Assembly (NCBI GenBank): GCA_017984895.1
Contig: JAGNYO010000008.1
Coordinates: forward strand, 1-62,562
Length of the DNA: 62,562 bases
Direction of reading: 5' to 3'
Source of the DNA: Sphingobium sp.
GTDB lineage: Bacteria; Pseudomonadota; Alphaproteobacteria; Sphingomonadales; Sphingomonadaceae
Of the stretch, positions 9,454 through 20,655 are shown piece after piece (position 1 is the stretch's first letter; each line of letters starts with the position of its first letter). Made by a program: the position numbers and the translations under genes. The notes under the pieces were generated by a model. The model was not told the origin of the DNA. It searched no databases and was given only the letters and a program-made list of their open reading frames with translations.

Positions 9454-10638
9454 TCATATCCTTACCAGTGCGGCGATGAAGAACCCATCCGTGCCATCAT
9501 GTGCGGGCGTTAGCAAGCGGCCTTCACCATATTTGCGTCCGGCGGGTATGGCGAGGTCCGCAGCGCGCCAGCCGGAATGACGGGCGAGAAACGCCTCGAT
9601 CTGCCCTGCGCCTTCCGCTTGGGTGAGAGCGCAAACGGCATAGACCAGCCTACCGCCGGGCTTGACCAATGGTGCGGCGAGATCGAGAATCCGCGCCTGT
9701 TCCGCCACCAAGCGCGTCAGCCGATCCTTGTTGAGACGCCAGCGCGCCTCCGGGTTGCGGCGCCAGGTGCCTGTGCCGGAACAGGGCGCATCGACCAGCA
9801 CGACATCGGCCGACCCCGCTAACTGGCCTAGCACCGTATCTTCCCTGCCCGCATCAAGCAGCCGCGTCTCAATAAAACCCGCGCCCGCTCGCGCCGCGCG
9901 ATTCGGCAACCGGGAGAGGCGATCCCGGTTGGTATCAGCGGCAATGAGCTTGCCCTGCCCCGCCATATCGGCACCGAGCGCCAATGTCTTGCCACCCGCA
10001 CCGGCGCACAGGTCTATGATGGTCATCCCCGGCGCGGCGGCGCAGGCGAGCGCGATCATCTGGCTGCCTGCATCCTGTATTTCGATCAACCCATCCTGCC
10101 AGAGCGCGGCCTGCTCCACCGGCGCATTCTCCGTGAGGCGCAATGCGTGAGGCAGACCTGCTATCGTTAGCGCGTCACAGTAGTGCGCCCGCACCTGCTC
10201 CGTGCGTGCCTTGAGAGCGTTGACGCGCAAATCGAGCGGCGCGCGCTCCAGCAGCGCGGCCTGCTCAGCAGCATTTTTCAGGGGTTCAGCCAGATGCGGG
10301 GGCAGCCAATATGGCATGGCGCCCGGTGTTGCGCGCTCCTCCTCCGCGCTGATCGGCGCAGGCGCATGGGGCGAGCCATCGAACAGTTCCACAAGCTCAG
10401 GCTGTGGTTCCGTCAGCGCCAGCATTGCCGCGCGGCCACTCGCGGGGCGCTCCGCGCACAAGCGGATCGCGGCATAGACATGCTCCCGCACCGCGCGCCG
10501 GTCTTTGGAGCCAGCATAGCGCCGGTCCTTGAAATAGCGCGCGATCAGCGTATCCGCCGCCGCCCCGCCATCACGTGCGGCAAGGATGATGCCATCGAGC
10601 AGCTCTATCGCCGCCTGCACACGGGCGGAGGGGGTCAT
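9454..10638 (-). CDS. RsmB-family rRNA cytosine-C5 methyltransferase
   Basis: A SAM-dependent 5-methylcytosine RNA methyltransferase of the NOL1/NOP2/Sun group, 394 residues. The N-terminal 130 residues look like the NusB-type RNA-binding domain (TLIARYFKDRRYAGSKDRRA). The catalytic half has the SAM loop IIDLCAGAGGKTLALGADM, motif IV DAPCSGTGTWRRNPEARW with its Cys, and the nucleophile region YAVCALTQAEG. E. coli RsmB modifies C967 of 16S rRNA, and that target is the best guess here. It lies upstream of the TPR gene and 54 bases after guaB. Confidence 0.9.
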   Translation of the reverse strand: MTPSARVQAAIELLDGIILAARDGGAAADTLIARYFKDRRYAGSKDRRAVREHVYAAIRLCAERPASGRAAMLALTEPQPELVELFDGSPHAPAPISAEEERATPGAMPYWLPPHLAEPLKNAAEQAALLERAPLDLRVNALKARTEQVRAHYCDALTIAGLPHALRLTENAPVEQAALWQDGLIEIQDAGSQMIALACAAAPGMTIIDLCAGAGGKTLALGADMAGQGKLIAADTNRDRLSRLPNRAARAGAGFIETRLLDAGREDTVLGQLAGSADVVLVDAPCSGTGTWRRNPEARWRLNKDRLTRLVAEQARILDLAAPLVKPGGRLVYAVCALTQAEGAGQIEAFLARHSGWRAADLAIPAGRKYGEGRLLTPAHDGTDGFFIAALVRI

Positions 10639-10692
10639 AAGATGGCTTCCTGTGAGAGGGCCGGTGCACCACGTCCGCGCGAGCGGGCCAGT

Positions 10693-12216
<1,524 letters not shown>

Positions 12217-12237
12217 CTAGAGCGACGAAAAGAAATT

Positions 12238-13047
12238 TCAGGCTTGCCCGGCTCGCTCCAGCAGGCTGCGGGCCTGCGCGATGTGCATATCCTCGATCAT
12301 CGCGCCGTTATGCCGCTGCGCTCCGCCGGTGAAAGCCGCGATCAGCGCATGGGCGTTGGCCAGCTCCTGCTCCGACGGGCCGAATGTCGCGTTGGCGGAC
12401 TCGATCTGGCCGGGGTGGATCAGCGTCTTGCCGTCAAAGCCGAGCGCGCGGCCTGCGCGGCATTCGGCGGCAAATCCTTGCGCGTCGTCGAACCTGTTAT
12501 AGACCCCGTCGAACACTGCCTTGCCGCCAAGACGGGCAGCAAGGATCACGCCTTGCATCGCGAGCATCAAACCGGAGCGGTCCGCATCAAGAGGGATACG
12601 CAAATCATGCCGCAGATCGTTGTTGCCCATGAAAAGCCCGGCGACGCCCGGCTCTGCGGCGATCGCTTGTGCGTTTACGACTCCGCGTGGTGATTCGATC
12701 ATCGCGATGACGGGCCGTTGGCAGGCGGCATGGACGCTTGCCGCCTGCTCTGCCGCCTCGACCTTGGGCAGCACGACATAATCGGGCGCGAGGCCGCTCA
12801 ACGCGGCCATATCCGCACTGTGATCCGCAGAGTCCACCGCGTTGACCCGCACCGCCGCCAGCCTTCGGCCAAAGCCCTGCGCCATTGCGGGGCCGAGCGC
12901 CGCGCGCGCCGCTTCCTTGTTCTCATGCGCGACGGCATCCTCCAGATCGAGAATCACCATATCGCACGGCAGACCGCGCGCCTTCTCCATCGCCCGCGCA
13001 TTGGAAGAGGGCAGGAAGAGAAGCGAGCGGGCGTGAGCGAGCAACAT
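12238..13047 (-). CDS. CitE-like CoA-ester lyase (HpcH/HpaI aldolase family)
   Basis: The 269-residue protein begins with RSLLFLPSSNARAMEKA and contains DMVILDLEDAV, VRVNAVDSAD, VVLPKVEAAE and AMIESPRGVVNA. It also has FMGNNDLRHDL and GKTLIHPGQIE, the landmarks of the citrate lyase beta-subunit-like family. These enzymes cleave or form malyl-, citramalyl- or related CoA esters with Mg2+. No alpha or gamma citrate lyase subunits lie nearby, so a stand-alone CoA-ester lyase is more likely than citrate lyase. I chose ATG 13047, with AAGAGG upstream, over an in-frame TTG two codons earlier. Confidence 0.85.
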   Translation of the reverse strand: MLLAHARSLLFLPSSNARAMEKARGLPCDMVILDLEDAVAHENKEAARAALGPAMAQGFGRRLAAVRVNAVDSADHSADMAALSGLAPDYVVLPKVEAAEQAASVHAACQRPVIAMIESPRGVVNAQAIAAEPGVAGLFMGNNDLRHDLRIPLDADRSGLMLAMQGVILAARLGGKAVFDGVYNRFDDAQGFAAECRAGRALGFDGKTLIHPGQIESANATFGPSEQELANAHALIAAFTGGAQRHNGAMIEDMHIAQARSLLERAGQA

Positions 13048-13139
13048 GGGCAAGGCCTCTTACAAACAATGCAAGGGCCACCCCTTCCCCGATTTCAAGC
13101 ACCGGGGAAAGCGATTTTTACGCGCCTGTGGAAGCTGGC

Positions 13140-13451
13140 TCAGTTCTTACCGAACATGCCCTTGGCCGCATCGGCAAGGCCACCCAGTCCGCCCTCGCTG
13201 CCCAGCAACCCGCCAACCTTGCCCAGCAGGTCATCAGCGCCGTTACCACCGAGATTACCTAGCATTTCCTGAAGTTTATCGACCGGCAAGCCATGACGCT
13301 CCGCCGTCTGCATCAACGCGGCCATCGTGTCGCCGCCCTCACCCAGATTTGCGGTCAACGACTCGGTAAGGGATTTGATCTGATCTGCCGGCAGGCCGAG
13401 TTTGCCTGCAATTTCATCAAGGTTCAGATTTTCCAGCAATTTGTCAAACAT
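13140..13451 (-). CDS. Small Gly-rich protein, YidB-like, function unknown
   Basis: I do not recognise a defined function. The 103 residues start MFDKLLENLNLDEIAGKLGL and continue with amphipathic helices (ADQIKSLTESLTANLG, MAALMQTAERHGLPVDKL). The tail is Gly-rich (GNLGGNGADDLLGKVGGLLG), ending MFGKN. The helix-plus-glycine pattern resembles the YidB/DUF937 type of small proteins. There is no signal peptide or membrane segment. It stands alone between the CitE-like gene and pckA on the same strand, downstream of the pckA terminator. Confidence 0.7.
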   Translation of the reverse strand: MFDKLLENLNLDEIAGKLGLPADQIKSLTESLTANLGEGGDTMAALMQTAERHGLPVDKLQEMLGNLGGNGADDLLGKVGGLLGSEGGLGGLADAAKGMFGKN

Positions 13452-13531
13452 GGCCCGCCCTTTTGTATCGTGATAGGAAGTGGGGGTATAGCAGATACGC
13501 TGTCCGCTGGCGATGCGGCGTGTCTAGCCGC

Positions 13532-13565
13532 AAAAAGGGCGCGAAAGCCTGTGCCCCCGCGCCCC
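13532..13565 (-). terminator. Rho-independent terminator of pckA
   Basis: On the minus strand, GGGCGCG pairs with CGCGCCC across a 14-base loop and is followed by TTTTT. It lies about 22 bases past the pckA stop, with the next minus-strand gene about 80 bases further on. Confidence 0.65.
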
Positions 13566-13587
13566 GTCAGCATTGATTTAATGCGCC

Positions 13588-15195
13588 TTATTCTGCCGCA
13601 ATGGCCACGGCTGGCGCCGCATCGCGCACAGAGGCATCGACATGATCGGCAAACTGTTCGAAATTGTCGACGAACTGTTGAACCAGTTTGGCGGCGGTTG
13701 CGTCATAAGCGTCCTTGTCCGCCCATGTGGCGCGCGGATCGAGGATCTGGCTCTCGACCCCCGTGACGGCCACCGGCACCTCGAACCCGAAGTTGGGATC
13801 GGTGCGGAATTCGGCGGAATTGAGACTGCCATCAAGCGCGGCATTGAGCAGCGCGCGCGTTACCTTGATCGGCATGCGGCTCCCGGTGCCATATTTACCG
13901 CCGGTCCAGCCAGTGTTGACCAGCCAGCAGGTAACGCCGCCCTTGGCGATCCGCTCCTTCAGCAGATTGCCATAGACCGCCGGGTGGCGCGGCATGAACG
14001 GCGCGCCAAAGCAGGTGGAGAAGGTAGCGGACGGCTCAGTCACGCCGATTTCCGTGCCCGCCACGCGCGCGGTGTAGCCTGAGAGGAAGTGATACATCGC
14101 CTGATCGGGCGTGAGGCGCGCGATCGGCGGCAGCACGCCATAGGCGTCGGCGGTGAGGAAGATGATGTTCTTCGGCACCGGGCCGAGATTGTCCGCGCTC
14201 GCATTGGGAATGAAGTCGATCGGGTAGGAGCCACGGCTGTTCTCGGCGAGCGTGGCGTCGTCAAGGTCGATCTCGCGGGTCACGGGGTCGATCACCACAT
14301 TCTCCAGCACCGTGCCGAACCGTTTGGTGGTGGCATAGATCTCCGGCTCGGCCTCTGCGGAAAGGCGGATCATCTTGGCGTAGCAGCCGCCCTCGAAGTT
14401 GAAAACGGCGGTGTCTGACCAGCCATGTTCATCATCACCGATAAGGGTGCGGCTGGCATCGGCTGACAAGGTGGTCTTGCCGGTGCCAGAGAGGCCAAAG
14501 AAGATCGCGGTGTCGCCGTCCGGGCCGATATTGGCCGAACAGTGCATCGGCATCACGCCCTTCACCGGCAGCAGATAGTTGAGAATGCTGAACACGGATT
14601 TCTTCATCTCGCCCGCATATTCGGTGCCGCCGATCAAGATCAGCTTTTCCGCGAAATTGACGGCGATCACCGTCTCGCTACGGCAGCCATGACGGGCAGG
14701 ATCTGCACGGAAGCTCGGCAGATCGATGATGGTATATTCTGGCGCAAAGCCTGCAAGCTCCTCCGCCTTCGGACGCACCAGCAGGGTGCGGATGAACAGG
14801 TTGTGCCATGCGTATTCGTTGACCACACGGACATTGACGCGATGCTCCGGCTGCGAACCGCCGAACAGGTCAGCGACATAGAGCTGACCCTTTTCCTTCA
14901 GCGCCGCGAGAAAATCGGCCTTCAGCGTCGCGAATTGTTCCGGCGTCATGGCGACATTGGTCTTGCCCCACCACACGGTGTTTTCGGTTTCGGCATCGCG
15001 CACGATGAACTTGTCGGAAGCGGAGCGGCCGGTATGCTTGCCCGTGGCGACCACAAACGGGCCGTCCTTCGCCAATATGCCCTCACCGTTTCTGACGGCG
15101 GCTTCCACCAGTGGCCCTGTGCCGAGGTTCCAGTGAACGATCGAACCGGTAATTATGCCCTGATCGGACAGGGAAATCGAGGAATACGCCTGCAC
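13588..15195 (-). CDS. pckA: Phosphoenolpyruvate carboxykinase (ATP)
   Basis: PckA converts oxaloacetate and ATP to phosphoenolpyruvate and CO2, the entry to gluconeogenesis. The 535-residue protein has the kinase P-loop [13 protein letters not shown], the metal/substrate segment [11 protein letters not shown], and the family motif [10 protein letters not shown]. Translation starts at GTG 15195, with GGGAGA a few bases upstream. It is divergent from chvI with a 246-base gap. In other alphaproteobacteria pckA is an established ChvI/ChvG target and sits beside that system; regulation here is inferred from position. Confidence 0.97.
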   Translation of the reverse strand: MQAYSSISLSDQGIITGSIVHWNLGTGPLVEAAVRNGEGILAKDGPFVVATGKHTGRSASDKFIVRDAETENTVWWGKTNVAMTPEQFATLKADFLAALKEKGQLYVADLFGGSQPEHRVNVRVVNEYAWHNLFIRTLLVRPKAEELAGFAPEYTIIDLPSFRADPARHGCRSETVIAVNFAEKLILIGGTEYAGEMKKSVFSILNYLLPVKGVMPMHCSANIGPDGDTAIFFGLSGTGKTTLSADASRTLIGDDEHGWSDTAVFNFEGGCYAKMIRLSAEAEPEIYATTKRFGTVLENVVIDPVTREIDLDDATLAENSRGSYPIDFIPNASADNLGPVPKNIIFLTADAYGVLPPIARLTPDQAMYHFLSGYTARVAGTEIGVTEPSATFSTCFGAPFMPRHPAVYGNLLKERIAKGGVTCWLVNTGWTGGKYGTGSRMPIKVTRALLNAALDGSLNSAEFRTDPNFGFEVPVAVTGVESQILDPRATWADKDAYDATAAKLVQQFVDNFEQFADHVDASVRDAAPAVAIAAE

Positions 15196-15441
15196 GCGCT
15201 TCTCCCTTTATAGCCATCATGATCGCCCCGGAAGGCGCGCTGGGCCAGCCCCTTGTTGGATTGCTACAACCGCATGCCTTGGCCGCATACAGGCGCTCTC
15301 GTCCGGGACCAGACTCAGGCGCGCATAAGGCCTGACACTCTCCACGTCAAACAATCAGGTGGTTAACCGCGGCAATTTTAGAATTCTGCCTGCAAGGACA
15401 AAGTTGCCGCTGCGCCATCATTGCGTTAACCCGTCCCCACG

Positions 15442-16161
15442 ATGACCGATATTTCCGCCCCTACCGTCGCGCTCATAGACGACGACAGCAACATCATCGC
15501 CTCGTTGGCGATCGCCCTACAAAGCGAGGGCTTCGCCACGCGCGTTTACACGGACCCGGAGCTTGCCCTTAAAGCTCTGGCGGACAACCCTGCCGACATT
15601 GCGGTGTGCGACATCAAGATGCCCCGGCTCGACGGGATCGAACTGCTCCGCCGCCTGCGCGAAAAAAGTGCGATGCCGTTTATCTTCCTCACCTCCAAGA
15701 CCGATGAGCTGGATGAAGCGCTGGGCCTCGCGATGGGGGCGGATGATTATATCGCCAAGCCCTTCTCCCAACGCCTGCTGATTGCACGGATCAGGGCGAT
15801 CCTGCGGCGCACCGAGATGGCCCAGGCCGCCCTCGCAGACGATGAGGCGCCCGCCGCCGAACCCATGATGCGCGGCCGGCTGATGATGGACCCGGATAAG
15901 CATCTGGTCAAATGGAAGGAACAGCCCATCACCCTCACCGTGACGGAGTTTATGATCCTCGAAGCATTGGCGCACCGGCCGGGCGTGGTAAAAACCCGCA
16001 ACCAGCTTATGGATATCGCCTATCAGGACGATGTCTATGTCGACGACCGCACCATCGACAGCCATATCAAACGCCTGCGCCGCAAATTTCGTGAGGCCGA
16101 TCCCGATTTCAACGCTATAGACACACTGTATGGCGCCGGTTACCGTTTCTCAGAAGAATAG
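15442..16161 (+). CDS. chvI: ChvI-type response regulator
   Basis: An OmpR/PhoB-class regulator of 239 residues. The receiver domain (about 8-122) has the acid pocket DDD at 13-15, the phospho-acceptor D57 in VCDIKMP, and the switch Lys in YIAKPFSQ. The C-terminal winged helix (about 145-239) shows [19 protein letters not shown] and [17 protein letters not shown]. The position between pckA and chvG-hprK marks it as the ChvI orthologue, the regulator that answers acid and cell-envelope signals in rhizobia and relatives. No clear Shine-Dalgarno precedes the ATG. It overlaps the longest chvG frame by 32 bases. Confidence 0.92.
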   Translation: MTDISAPTVALIDDDSNIIASLAIALQSEGFATRVYTDPELALKALADNPADIAVCDIKMPRLDGIELLRRLREKSAMPFIFLTSKTDELDEALGLAMGADDYIAKPFSQRLLIARIRAILRRTEMAQAALADDEAPAAEPMMRGRLMMDPDKHLVKWKEQPITLTVTEFMILEALAHRPGVVKTRNQLMDIAYQDDVYVDDRTIDSHIKRLRRKFREADPDFNAIDTLYGAGYRFSEE

Positions 16162-17728
16162 GCCTGTGCGCATCCCGCCCGTTTCATGGCGCGGCGGGTT
16201 CAGCCTGACCTGGCGTATATTGGCGGTGAACGTCATTGCGCTGGCTTTGCTGGCGGGTGGCTTCTTTTATATAGACAGCTATCGCACACGCGTGATCGAC
16301 GAACGACTGGCGCAATCCGCCAGACGCATGGAGATGATCCGCGATATGGTGGCCTATATCGCTCCGGCCCAGCGGACCGACGTTCTACGCAAATTTTCCA
16401 CCGACAATATGGAGCGGGTGCGGCTTTATGCGGCCTCAGGGGCGATGCTTTTTGATAGTGCGCGCGATGGCGGCGCGACCTATTTGCTGATCGATCCGGT
16501 GGAAGAGCCATTAAAGCGGCATGTCGCGCGCTTCCTCGATGAAGCGGTGGATGCGGTGGTCGGCGCCGATCCGCTACCTCCCTTCGCCGAACCTCCTCAC
16601 GATACCGCGATGGCCTGGCCGGAGATGGTAGAGGCGGCGCGCAGCGGCCATGCCGTTGCCGTGGCCCGCTTCGCGCCGGATCGCACGCCGATGATCAGTG
16701 CCGCGGTCCGGCTGGCGGATGGAAACGCGCTGCTCAGCATTACCAACGCAAGGGACATCACCCGCGCGGTGCGGGCCGAGCGTCTGCGTCTGACACTGGT
16801 TCTCACCCTTGCACTGCTCAGTTCGATCTGGCTGTCGCTGTTCCTTGCGCGCACCATTGTGCTGCCGCTGCGCAAACTGGCGCGGGCGACGGCGCGCGTG
16901 CGGCTGGGGCGGTCGCGCCAGGTCAGCATTCCACGTTTGCCGACGCGCCGAGACGAGATCGGCGCGCTGGCACGCTCTGTGGCGGACATGACCGAGGCGC
17001 TCCGCTACCGGATCGACGCGACGGATAGCTTCGCCGCCGACGTCAGCCACGAACTCAAGAATCCGATCGCATCCCTGCGTTCCGCGCTGGACGGGCTGGA
17101 GACGATCGCCGACCCTGGCCTGAAGCGACAGCTCCTCGATATCGCGCAGGATGACGTGCGGCGGCTCGATCGTCTGGTTACGGACATTGCCGAAGCCTCG
17201 CGCATCGACGCGCAGCTCTCGCACACCCGCTTCGAGCCGGTCGACCTTGGCCAGTTGATCGAACAGATGATTCTTGCCCGCGAGGCGCGCGGTATAGAGC
17301 GGCAAGTGCGCCTCGCCTTCGCCCGCCCACGCCGCGATGTAGCGGTGGTGATGGGCGAGGAAGCGCGCCTGATGCTGGTAATCGACAACCTGCTCGACAA
17401 CGCTGTTTCCTTCTCGCCTGATGGCGGGCTGGTCCAGATCACAGCGACGGTCGCGAACGATGAAGTGTTGCTGAGCGTAGAGGACGAGGGGCCGGGCGTG
17501 CCGGAGGAGGAGCGGGAAACGGTATTCCGGCGTTTTCACAGCGTGCGGCCCGAACAGGAGGCATTCGGTAAGCATAGCGGTCTGGGACTTGCTATCGCGC
17601 GCAGCATTGTCGAAGGCCATCAGGGGCGTATCGTCATTGCCGACCGGGAGGACGCGCTGCGCGGCGCACGGTTCGATGTCTATCTGCCGCTCGCGCATCT
17701 CAATGATCCAGGGATCGCCTCGGAATGA
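16130..17728 (+). CDS. chvG: ChvG-type sensor histidine kinase
   Basis: A membrane sensor kinase of up to 532 residues. One transmembrane helix lies near 29-50 ([15 protein letters not shown]), followed by a periplasmic loop of about 170 residues. A second helix (about 224-244) and a HAMP linker follow. The H-box is [18 protein letters not shown], and the ATPase has N ([10 protein letters not shown]), G1 ([12 protein letters not shown]) and G2 ([14 protein letters not shown]) boxes. It pairs with ChvI just upstream. The ATG at 16130 lies inside chvI; an in-frame GTG at 16166, four bases after the chvI stop, gives a 520-residue alternative. The stop overlaps hprK as ATGA. Confidence 0.92.
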   Translation: MAPVTVSQKNRPVRIPPVSWRGGFSLTWRILAVNVIALALLAGGFFYIDSYRTRVIDERLAQSARRMEMIRDMVAYIAPAQRTDVLRKFSTDNMERVRLYAASGAMLFDSARDGGATYLLIDPVEEPLKRHVARFLDEAVDAVVGADPLPPFAEPPHDTAMAWPEMVEAARSGHAVAVARFAPDRTPMISAAVRLADGNALLSITNARDITRAVRAERLRLTLVLTLALLSSIWLSLFLARTIVLPLRKLARATARVRLGRSRQVSIPRLPTRRDEIGALARSVADMTEALRYRIDATDSFAADVSHELKNPIASLRSALDGLETIADPGLKRQLLDIAQDDVRRLDRLVTDIAEASRIDAQLSHTRFEPVDLGQLIEQMILAREARGIERQVRLAFARPRRDVAVVMGEEARLMLVIDNLLDNAVSFSPDGGLVQITATVANDEVLLSVEDEGPGVPEEERETVFRRFHSVRPEQEAFGKHSGLGLAIARSIVEGHQGRIVIADREDALRGARFDVYLPLAHLNDPGIASE

Positions 17729-18219
17729 CCAGCGATGCGCCAGCACAGGAGTCGGAAACCGCCTTCGCGGGCGCAGTGCATGGCACCAGCGTGGCGATAG
17801 GCGGCCAGGGCGTGCTGATCCGCGGGCCGAGTGGCGCGGGTAAATCCGACCTTGCGCTAAGGCTCATTGACCGGGGCGCGGTGCTGCTGAGCGATGATTA
17901 CACCCAGGTGAGCCGTGAGGGTGAGGCGGTGATCTGCGCTGCGCCGGAGCATATCGCTGGCCTGATCGAGGTGCGCGGGCTGGGCATAGTGCCGCTCGCG
18001 CATATACCGCGGGCACCTCTGGCGTTGATCGTGATACTGCATGGTAACGACGAACCCACGCCAGAGCGGCATCCCTCTCCCCTGCCCACGCACAGACTGT
18101 GTGGACAGGAGCTGCCCTTCCTCTCGCTGCGCGGGTTCGAAGCGAGTGCGCCGATCAAGATTGAACTGGCGCTGCGTCACTTAAACCGCCAGAATGAACG
18201 CGGAGACGCGATGCGATGA
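17725..18219 (+). CDS. hprK: HPr kinase/phosphorylase, short alphaproteobacterial form
   Basis: HprK phosphorylates HPr on a serine. At 164 residues this is only the catalytic C-terminal domain; the N-terminal domain of the roughly 310-residue Firmicutes protein is missing, as is normal in alphaproteobacteria. The P-loop is IRGPSGAGKSDLALRLI, and LSDDYTQV and the family signature IEVRGLGIV are present. It is joined by ATGA overlaps to chvG before and rapZ after it. Its substrate HPr is encoded three genes downstream with a fitting Ser site. Confidence 0.93.
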   Translation: MTSDAPAQESETAFAGAVHGTSVAIGGQGVLIRGPSGAGKSDLALRLIDRGAVLLSDDYTQVSREGEAVICAAPEHIAGLIEVRGLGIVPLAHIPRAPLALIVILHGNDEPTPERHPSPLPTHRLCGQELPFLSLRGFEASAPIKIELALRHLNRQNERGDAMR

Positions 18220-19166
18220 CCGAGGGGCAAGCGAAGTCGATAGTGCTGGTGTCAGGCATGTCCGGCGCCGGCAAATCCACCGCGCTCAAAACGCTGGAGG
18301 ATCTGGGCTGGGAGGTGGTGGATAATCTGCCGCTGATGTTGCTCGAACGGCTGATGGATGCGCCGCCCGCGTCTGACACCCGTAACCGCGACCGCCCGCT
18401 CGCCATTGGCATAGACAGCCGCACGCGTGGCTTTGACGCCGCCGCGCTGGTGCAGCGCATCAAGACCCTGCGCACTCATGAGAGCTGGGATATCGAGACG
18501 CTCTACCTCGATTGCTCCGGCGCGGAGCTTGAGCGCCGTTATGCCGAGACACGCAGGCGCCACCCGCTGGCCGAGGATCGTCCGGCGGCGGATGGCATCG
18601 CGCGGGAGCGCGAGCTGACCGAGCCGTTGCGCCGCTGGGCGGGGCAAGTGATCGACACCACAGCCATGTCCGTGAATGAGCTGCAACAGGAAATCCGCAC
18701 CCGCTACAGCCGTGATCCGCATGAGCGGACGGTGCTCACGATCCTCTCCTTCGGCTTTTCGCGCGGGGTGCCTCGCAATGCGGACCTGATGTTCGACATG
18801 CGCTTTCTGCGTAACCCGCACTGGGACGATGCACTGCGCCCGCTCACCGGCCAGGCGCCAGAAGTGGCGGCATATATCGCGCAAGATCCGGCCTACGAGG
18901 ATGCGGTGTGTCAGATCGAGCATCTGCTCGTCACTCTCCTCCCCCGCTATCAAGAGCAGGGCAAATCCTATGTCACCATCGCGTTTGGATGCACCGGAGG
19001 TCGTCACAGATCGGTACACGTTGCCGAACGTGTCGGCAGATACTTGCGTCAGGCGGGTTTTTCGCCCACGGTCCTGCACCGCAACATGGAATCGGCGCCG
19101 CACAATGCCATCGAACAGGCAGGCAGCGCCCAAAAACAAGGTTTTCGGGGCGAATATTCGGCATGA
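18216..19166 (+). CDS. rapZ: RapZ-family nucleotide-binding protein
   Basis: A 316-residue protein with an N-terminal P-loop (VLVSGMSGAGKSTALKTLED) and the conserved C-terminal domain (ILSFGFSRGVPRNADLMFD, then FGCTGGRHRSVHVAERV). In E. coli RapZ binds GlmZ/GlmY small RNAs and glucosamine-6-phosphate to tune GlmS. In alphaproteobacteria the RNAs are not known, and the partner is often proposed to be the PTS or a cell-envelope kinase. It overlaps hprK upstream and the EIIA gene downstream, each by 4 bases, so all are translated together. Confidence 0.93.
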   Translation: MTEGQAKSIVLVSGMSGAGKSTALKTLEDLGWEVVDNLPLMLLERLMDAPPASDTRNRDRPLAIGIDSRTRGFDAAALVQRIKTLRTHESWDIETLYLDCSGAELERRYAETRRRHPLAEDRPAADGIARERELTEPLRRWAGQVIDTTAMSVNELQQEIRTRYSRDPHERTVLTILSFGFSRGVPRNADLMFDMRFLRNPHWDDALRPLTGQAPEVAAYIAQDPAYEDAVCQIEHLLVTLLPRYQEQGKSYVTIAFGCTGGRHRSVHVAERVGRYLRQAGFSPTVLHRNMESAPHNAIEQAGSAQKQGFRGEYSA

Positions 19167-19570
19167 TTGGCTTGGTTCTGGTTACGCATGGCAGGCTTGC
19201 GAGCGAGTTTCTCGTAGCGATGGAGCATGTGGTTGGTCCTCAGCAGGCGATCGAGACGATCTGCATCGGCCCTGATGACGACATGGAGACGCGCCGCGCC
19301 GATATCGCTCGCGCGGTGGAGACGGTGAACAGCGGATCGGGCGTGATCCTGCTGACGGATCTGTTCGGTGGAACACCCTCCAATCTCGCCATTTCGCTGC
19401 TCGAGGCCGGGGAAATCGAAGTGATCGCGGGTGTCAATTTACCGATGTTGATCCGCCTCGAAAGCGCGCGCAAATCCCTGAAAGTAACGGCGGCGGTCGC
19501 GGCGGCGCGGGAGGCGGGCCAGAAATATATCAGCGTCGCCTCCGAACTGCTGGGGGGGAGTGCCAAATGA
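19163..19570 (+). CDS. PTS EIIA component, mannose type
   Basis: The 135-residue protein begins MIGLVLVTHGRLASEF, with the phospho-accepting histidine H9. It carries the fold motifs GVILLTDLFGGTPSNLAISL and NLPMLIRLESAR of the EIIA-Man family. In alphaproteobacteria this soluble protein is a regulatory phosphate sink rather than part of a sugar transporter, and no IIB, IIC or IID partners occur here. The ATG at 19163 overlaps the rapZ stop as ATGA, and its own stop overlaps ptsH the same way. Enzyme I is not in the window. Confidence 0.93.
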   Translation: MIGLVLVTHGRLASEFLVAMEHVVGPQQAIETICIGPDDDMETRRADIARAVETVNSGSGVILLTDLFGGTPSNLAISLLEAGEIEVIAGVNLPMLIRLESARKSLKVTAAVAAAREAGQKYISVASELLGGSAK

Positions 19571-19842
19571 CCGAGGAAGTGAGCCGCGAGGTGCTGATTA
19601 CCAACCGGCGTGGCCTTCATGCCCGTGCCAGCGCCAAATTCGTCACGATGGCAAGCGAGCTGCCTGCCCAGATCACCGTTTCCAAGGATGGCTCCAGCGT
19701 CACCGGCACCTCGATCATGGGTCTGATGATGCTGGGCGCGGCGATGGGCGATTCGATCACGATCGCGGCATCGGGCGATGGGCATACGCAAGCGCTGGAG
19801 CAGCTTGTCGCGCTGGTCGAGGGCAAGTTCGGCGAGGACTGA
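19567..19842 (+). CDS. ptsH: Phosphocarrier protein HPr (nitrogen-PTS type)
   Basis: HPr is the 91-residue phosphocarrier of the phosphotransferase chain. The histidine that receives phosphate from Enzyme I is H18 in NRRGLHARAS. The regulatory serine phosphorylated by HprK is probably S49 in GTSIMGLMML. It ends the block hprK-rapZ-EIIA-HPr, and both its kinase and its phosphate acceptor are encoded beside it. The next gene starts 6 bases later. Confidence 0.95.
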   Translation: MTEEVSREVLITNRRGLHARASAKFVTMASELPAQITVSKDGSSVTGTSIMGLMMLGAAMGDSITIAASGDGHTQALEQLVALVEGKFGED

Positions 19843-19848
19843 GCCGCC

Positions 19849-20655
19849 GTGCGTAGGGAAATAACCGGATTTTCGAACCCGCTGGTGAAGCGCGTGCGCG
19901 CGCTGCGTGACAAGAAGCACCGCAAACGCGAGGGGCTGTTCCTGGCGGAAGGGCTGCGCATCATGGCCGAGGCGCGCGACGCAGGAGCCTTGCCTGAAAT
20001 GCTGTTCCATGCGCTGGATGCCGCACCGCACCCCCTTGCCACCGCGCTGATGGATGCAGTGGACGAAGCAGGCGGCGAGGTGATCGCCACTTCGGCGGAT
20101 ATTCTTTCCAAGATCTCCGGCAAGGACAACGCACAGACTGTGGTGGGCATCTATGCCGACCGCCTAACCCCGCTGGAGGCGCTGGACCGCGCGTCGGCAG
20201 ACATCTGGATGGTGGCGCAGGCCCTGCGCGATCCTGGCAACCTCGGCACGATATTACGCACCGGAGATGCGGTGGGTGCAGGCGGGCTGATATTGATCGA
20301 TGACTGCGTTGATCCCTTCTCGGTCGAGGCAGTCCGCGCGAGCATGGGCGCGCTGTTTACGCAAAAGATCGTGCAGTGCCGGTGGGAGGCGTTTATCGGC
20401 TGGCTGCGCTCTGGCCCCGGTGCGCTGGTCGGCACCAGCCTGAATACCGATCAGGATTATCAGCAACCGAGTTATGCTGCTCCCGCCTTCCTCCTCATCG
20501 GCAATGAAGCACGCGGACTGCCGGCGGAATATGAGGCGGAGTGCGATATTCTGGTCAAGATTCCGATGCTGGGCAAGGCGGACAGCCTTAATGCGGCGGT
20601 CGCGGCGGCGGTGATGGCCTATGAAGTGCGCAGCCAGTTCAGGCGAAGGCCATGA
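19849..20655 (+). CDS. TrmH/SpoU-family RNA 2'-O-methyltransferase
   Basis: A 268-residue SPOUT-fold enzyme. An N-terminal substrate-binding part opens EITGFSNPLVKRVRALRD and runs to about 100. The knotted SAM-binding domain follows, with motif 1 QALRDPGNLGTILRTGDAVG and motif 2 FLLIGNEARGLPAEYEAECD. Motif 3 is IPMLGKADSLNAAVAAAV. Relatives methylate ribose in rRNA (RlmB, TsnR) or tRNA; the exact nucleotide cannot be assigned. Translation starts at GTG 19849, 6 bases after ptsH, and the stop overlaps the transporter gene as ATGA. Confidence 0.88.
   Translation: MRREITGFSNPLVKRVRALRDKKHRKREGLFLAEGLRIMAEARDAGALPEMLFHALDAAPHPLATALMDAVDEAGGEVIATSADILSKISGKDNAQTVVGIYADRLTPLEALDRASADIWMVAQALRDPGNLGTILRTGDAVGAGGLILIDDCVDPFSVEAVRASMGALFTQKIVQCRWEAFIGWLRSGPGALVGTSLNTDQDYQQPSYAAPAFLLIGNEARGLPAEYEAECDILVKIPMLGKADSLNAAVAAAVMAYEVRSQFRRRP

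Noticed and set aside
19163-19842. Sugar-transporting mannose PTS
   Set aside because: Only an EIIA and HPr are present with HprK and RapZ; no IIB, IIC or IID genes, so this is the regulatory type.
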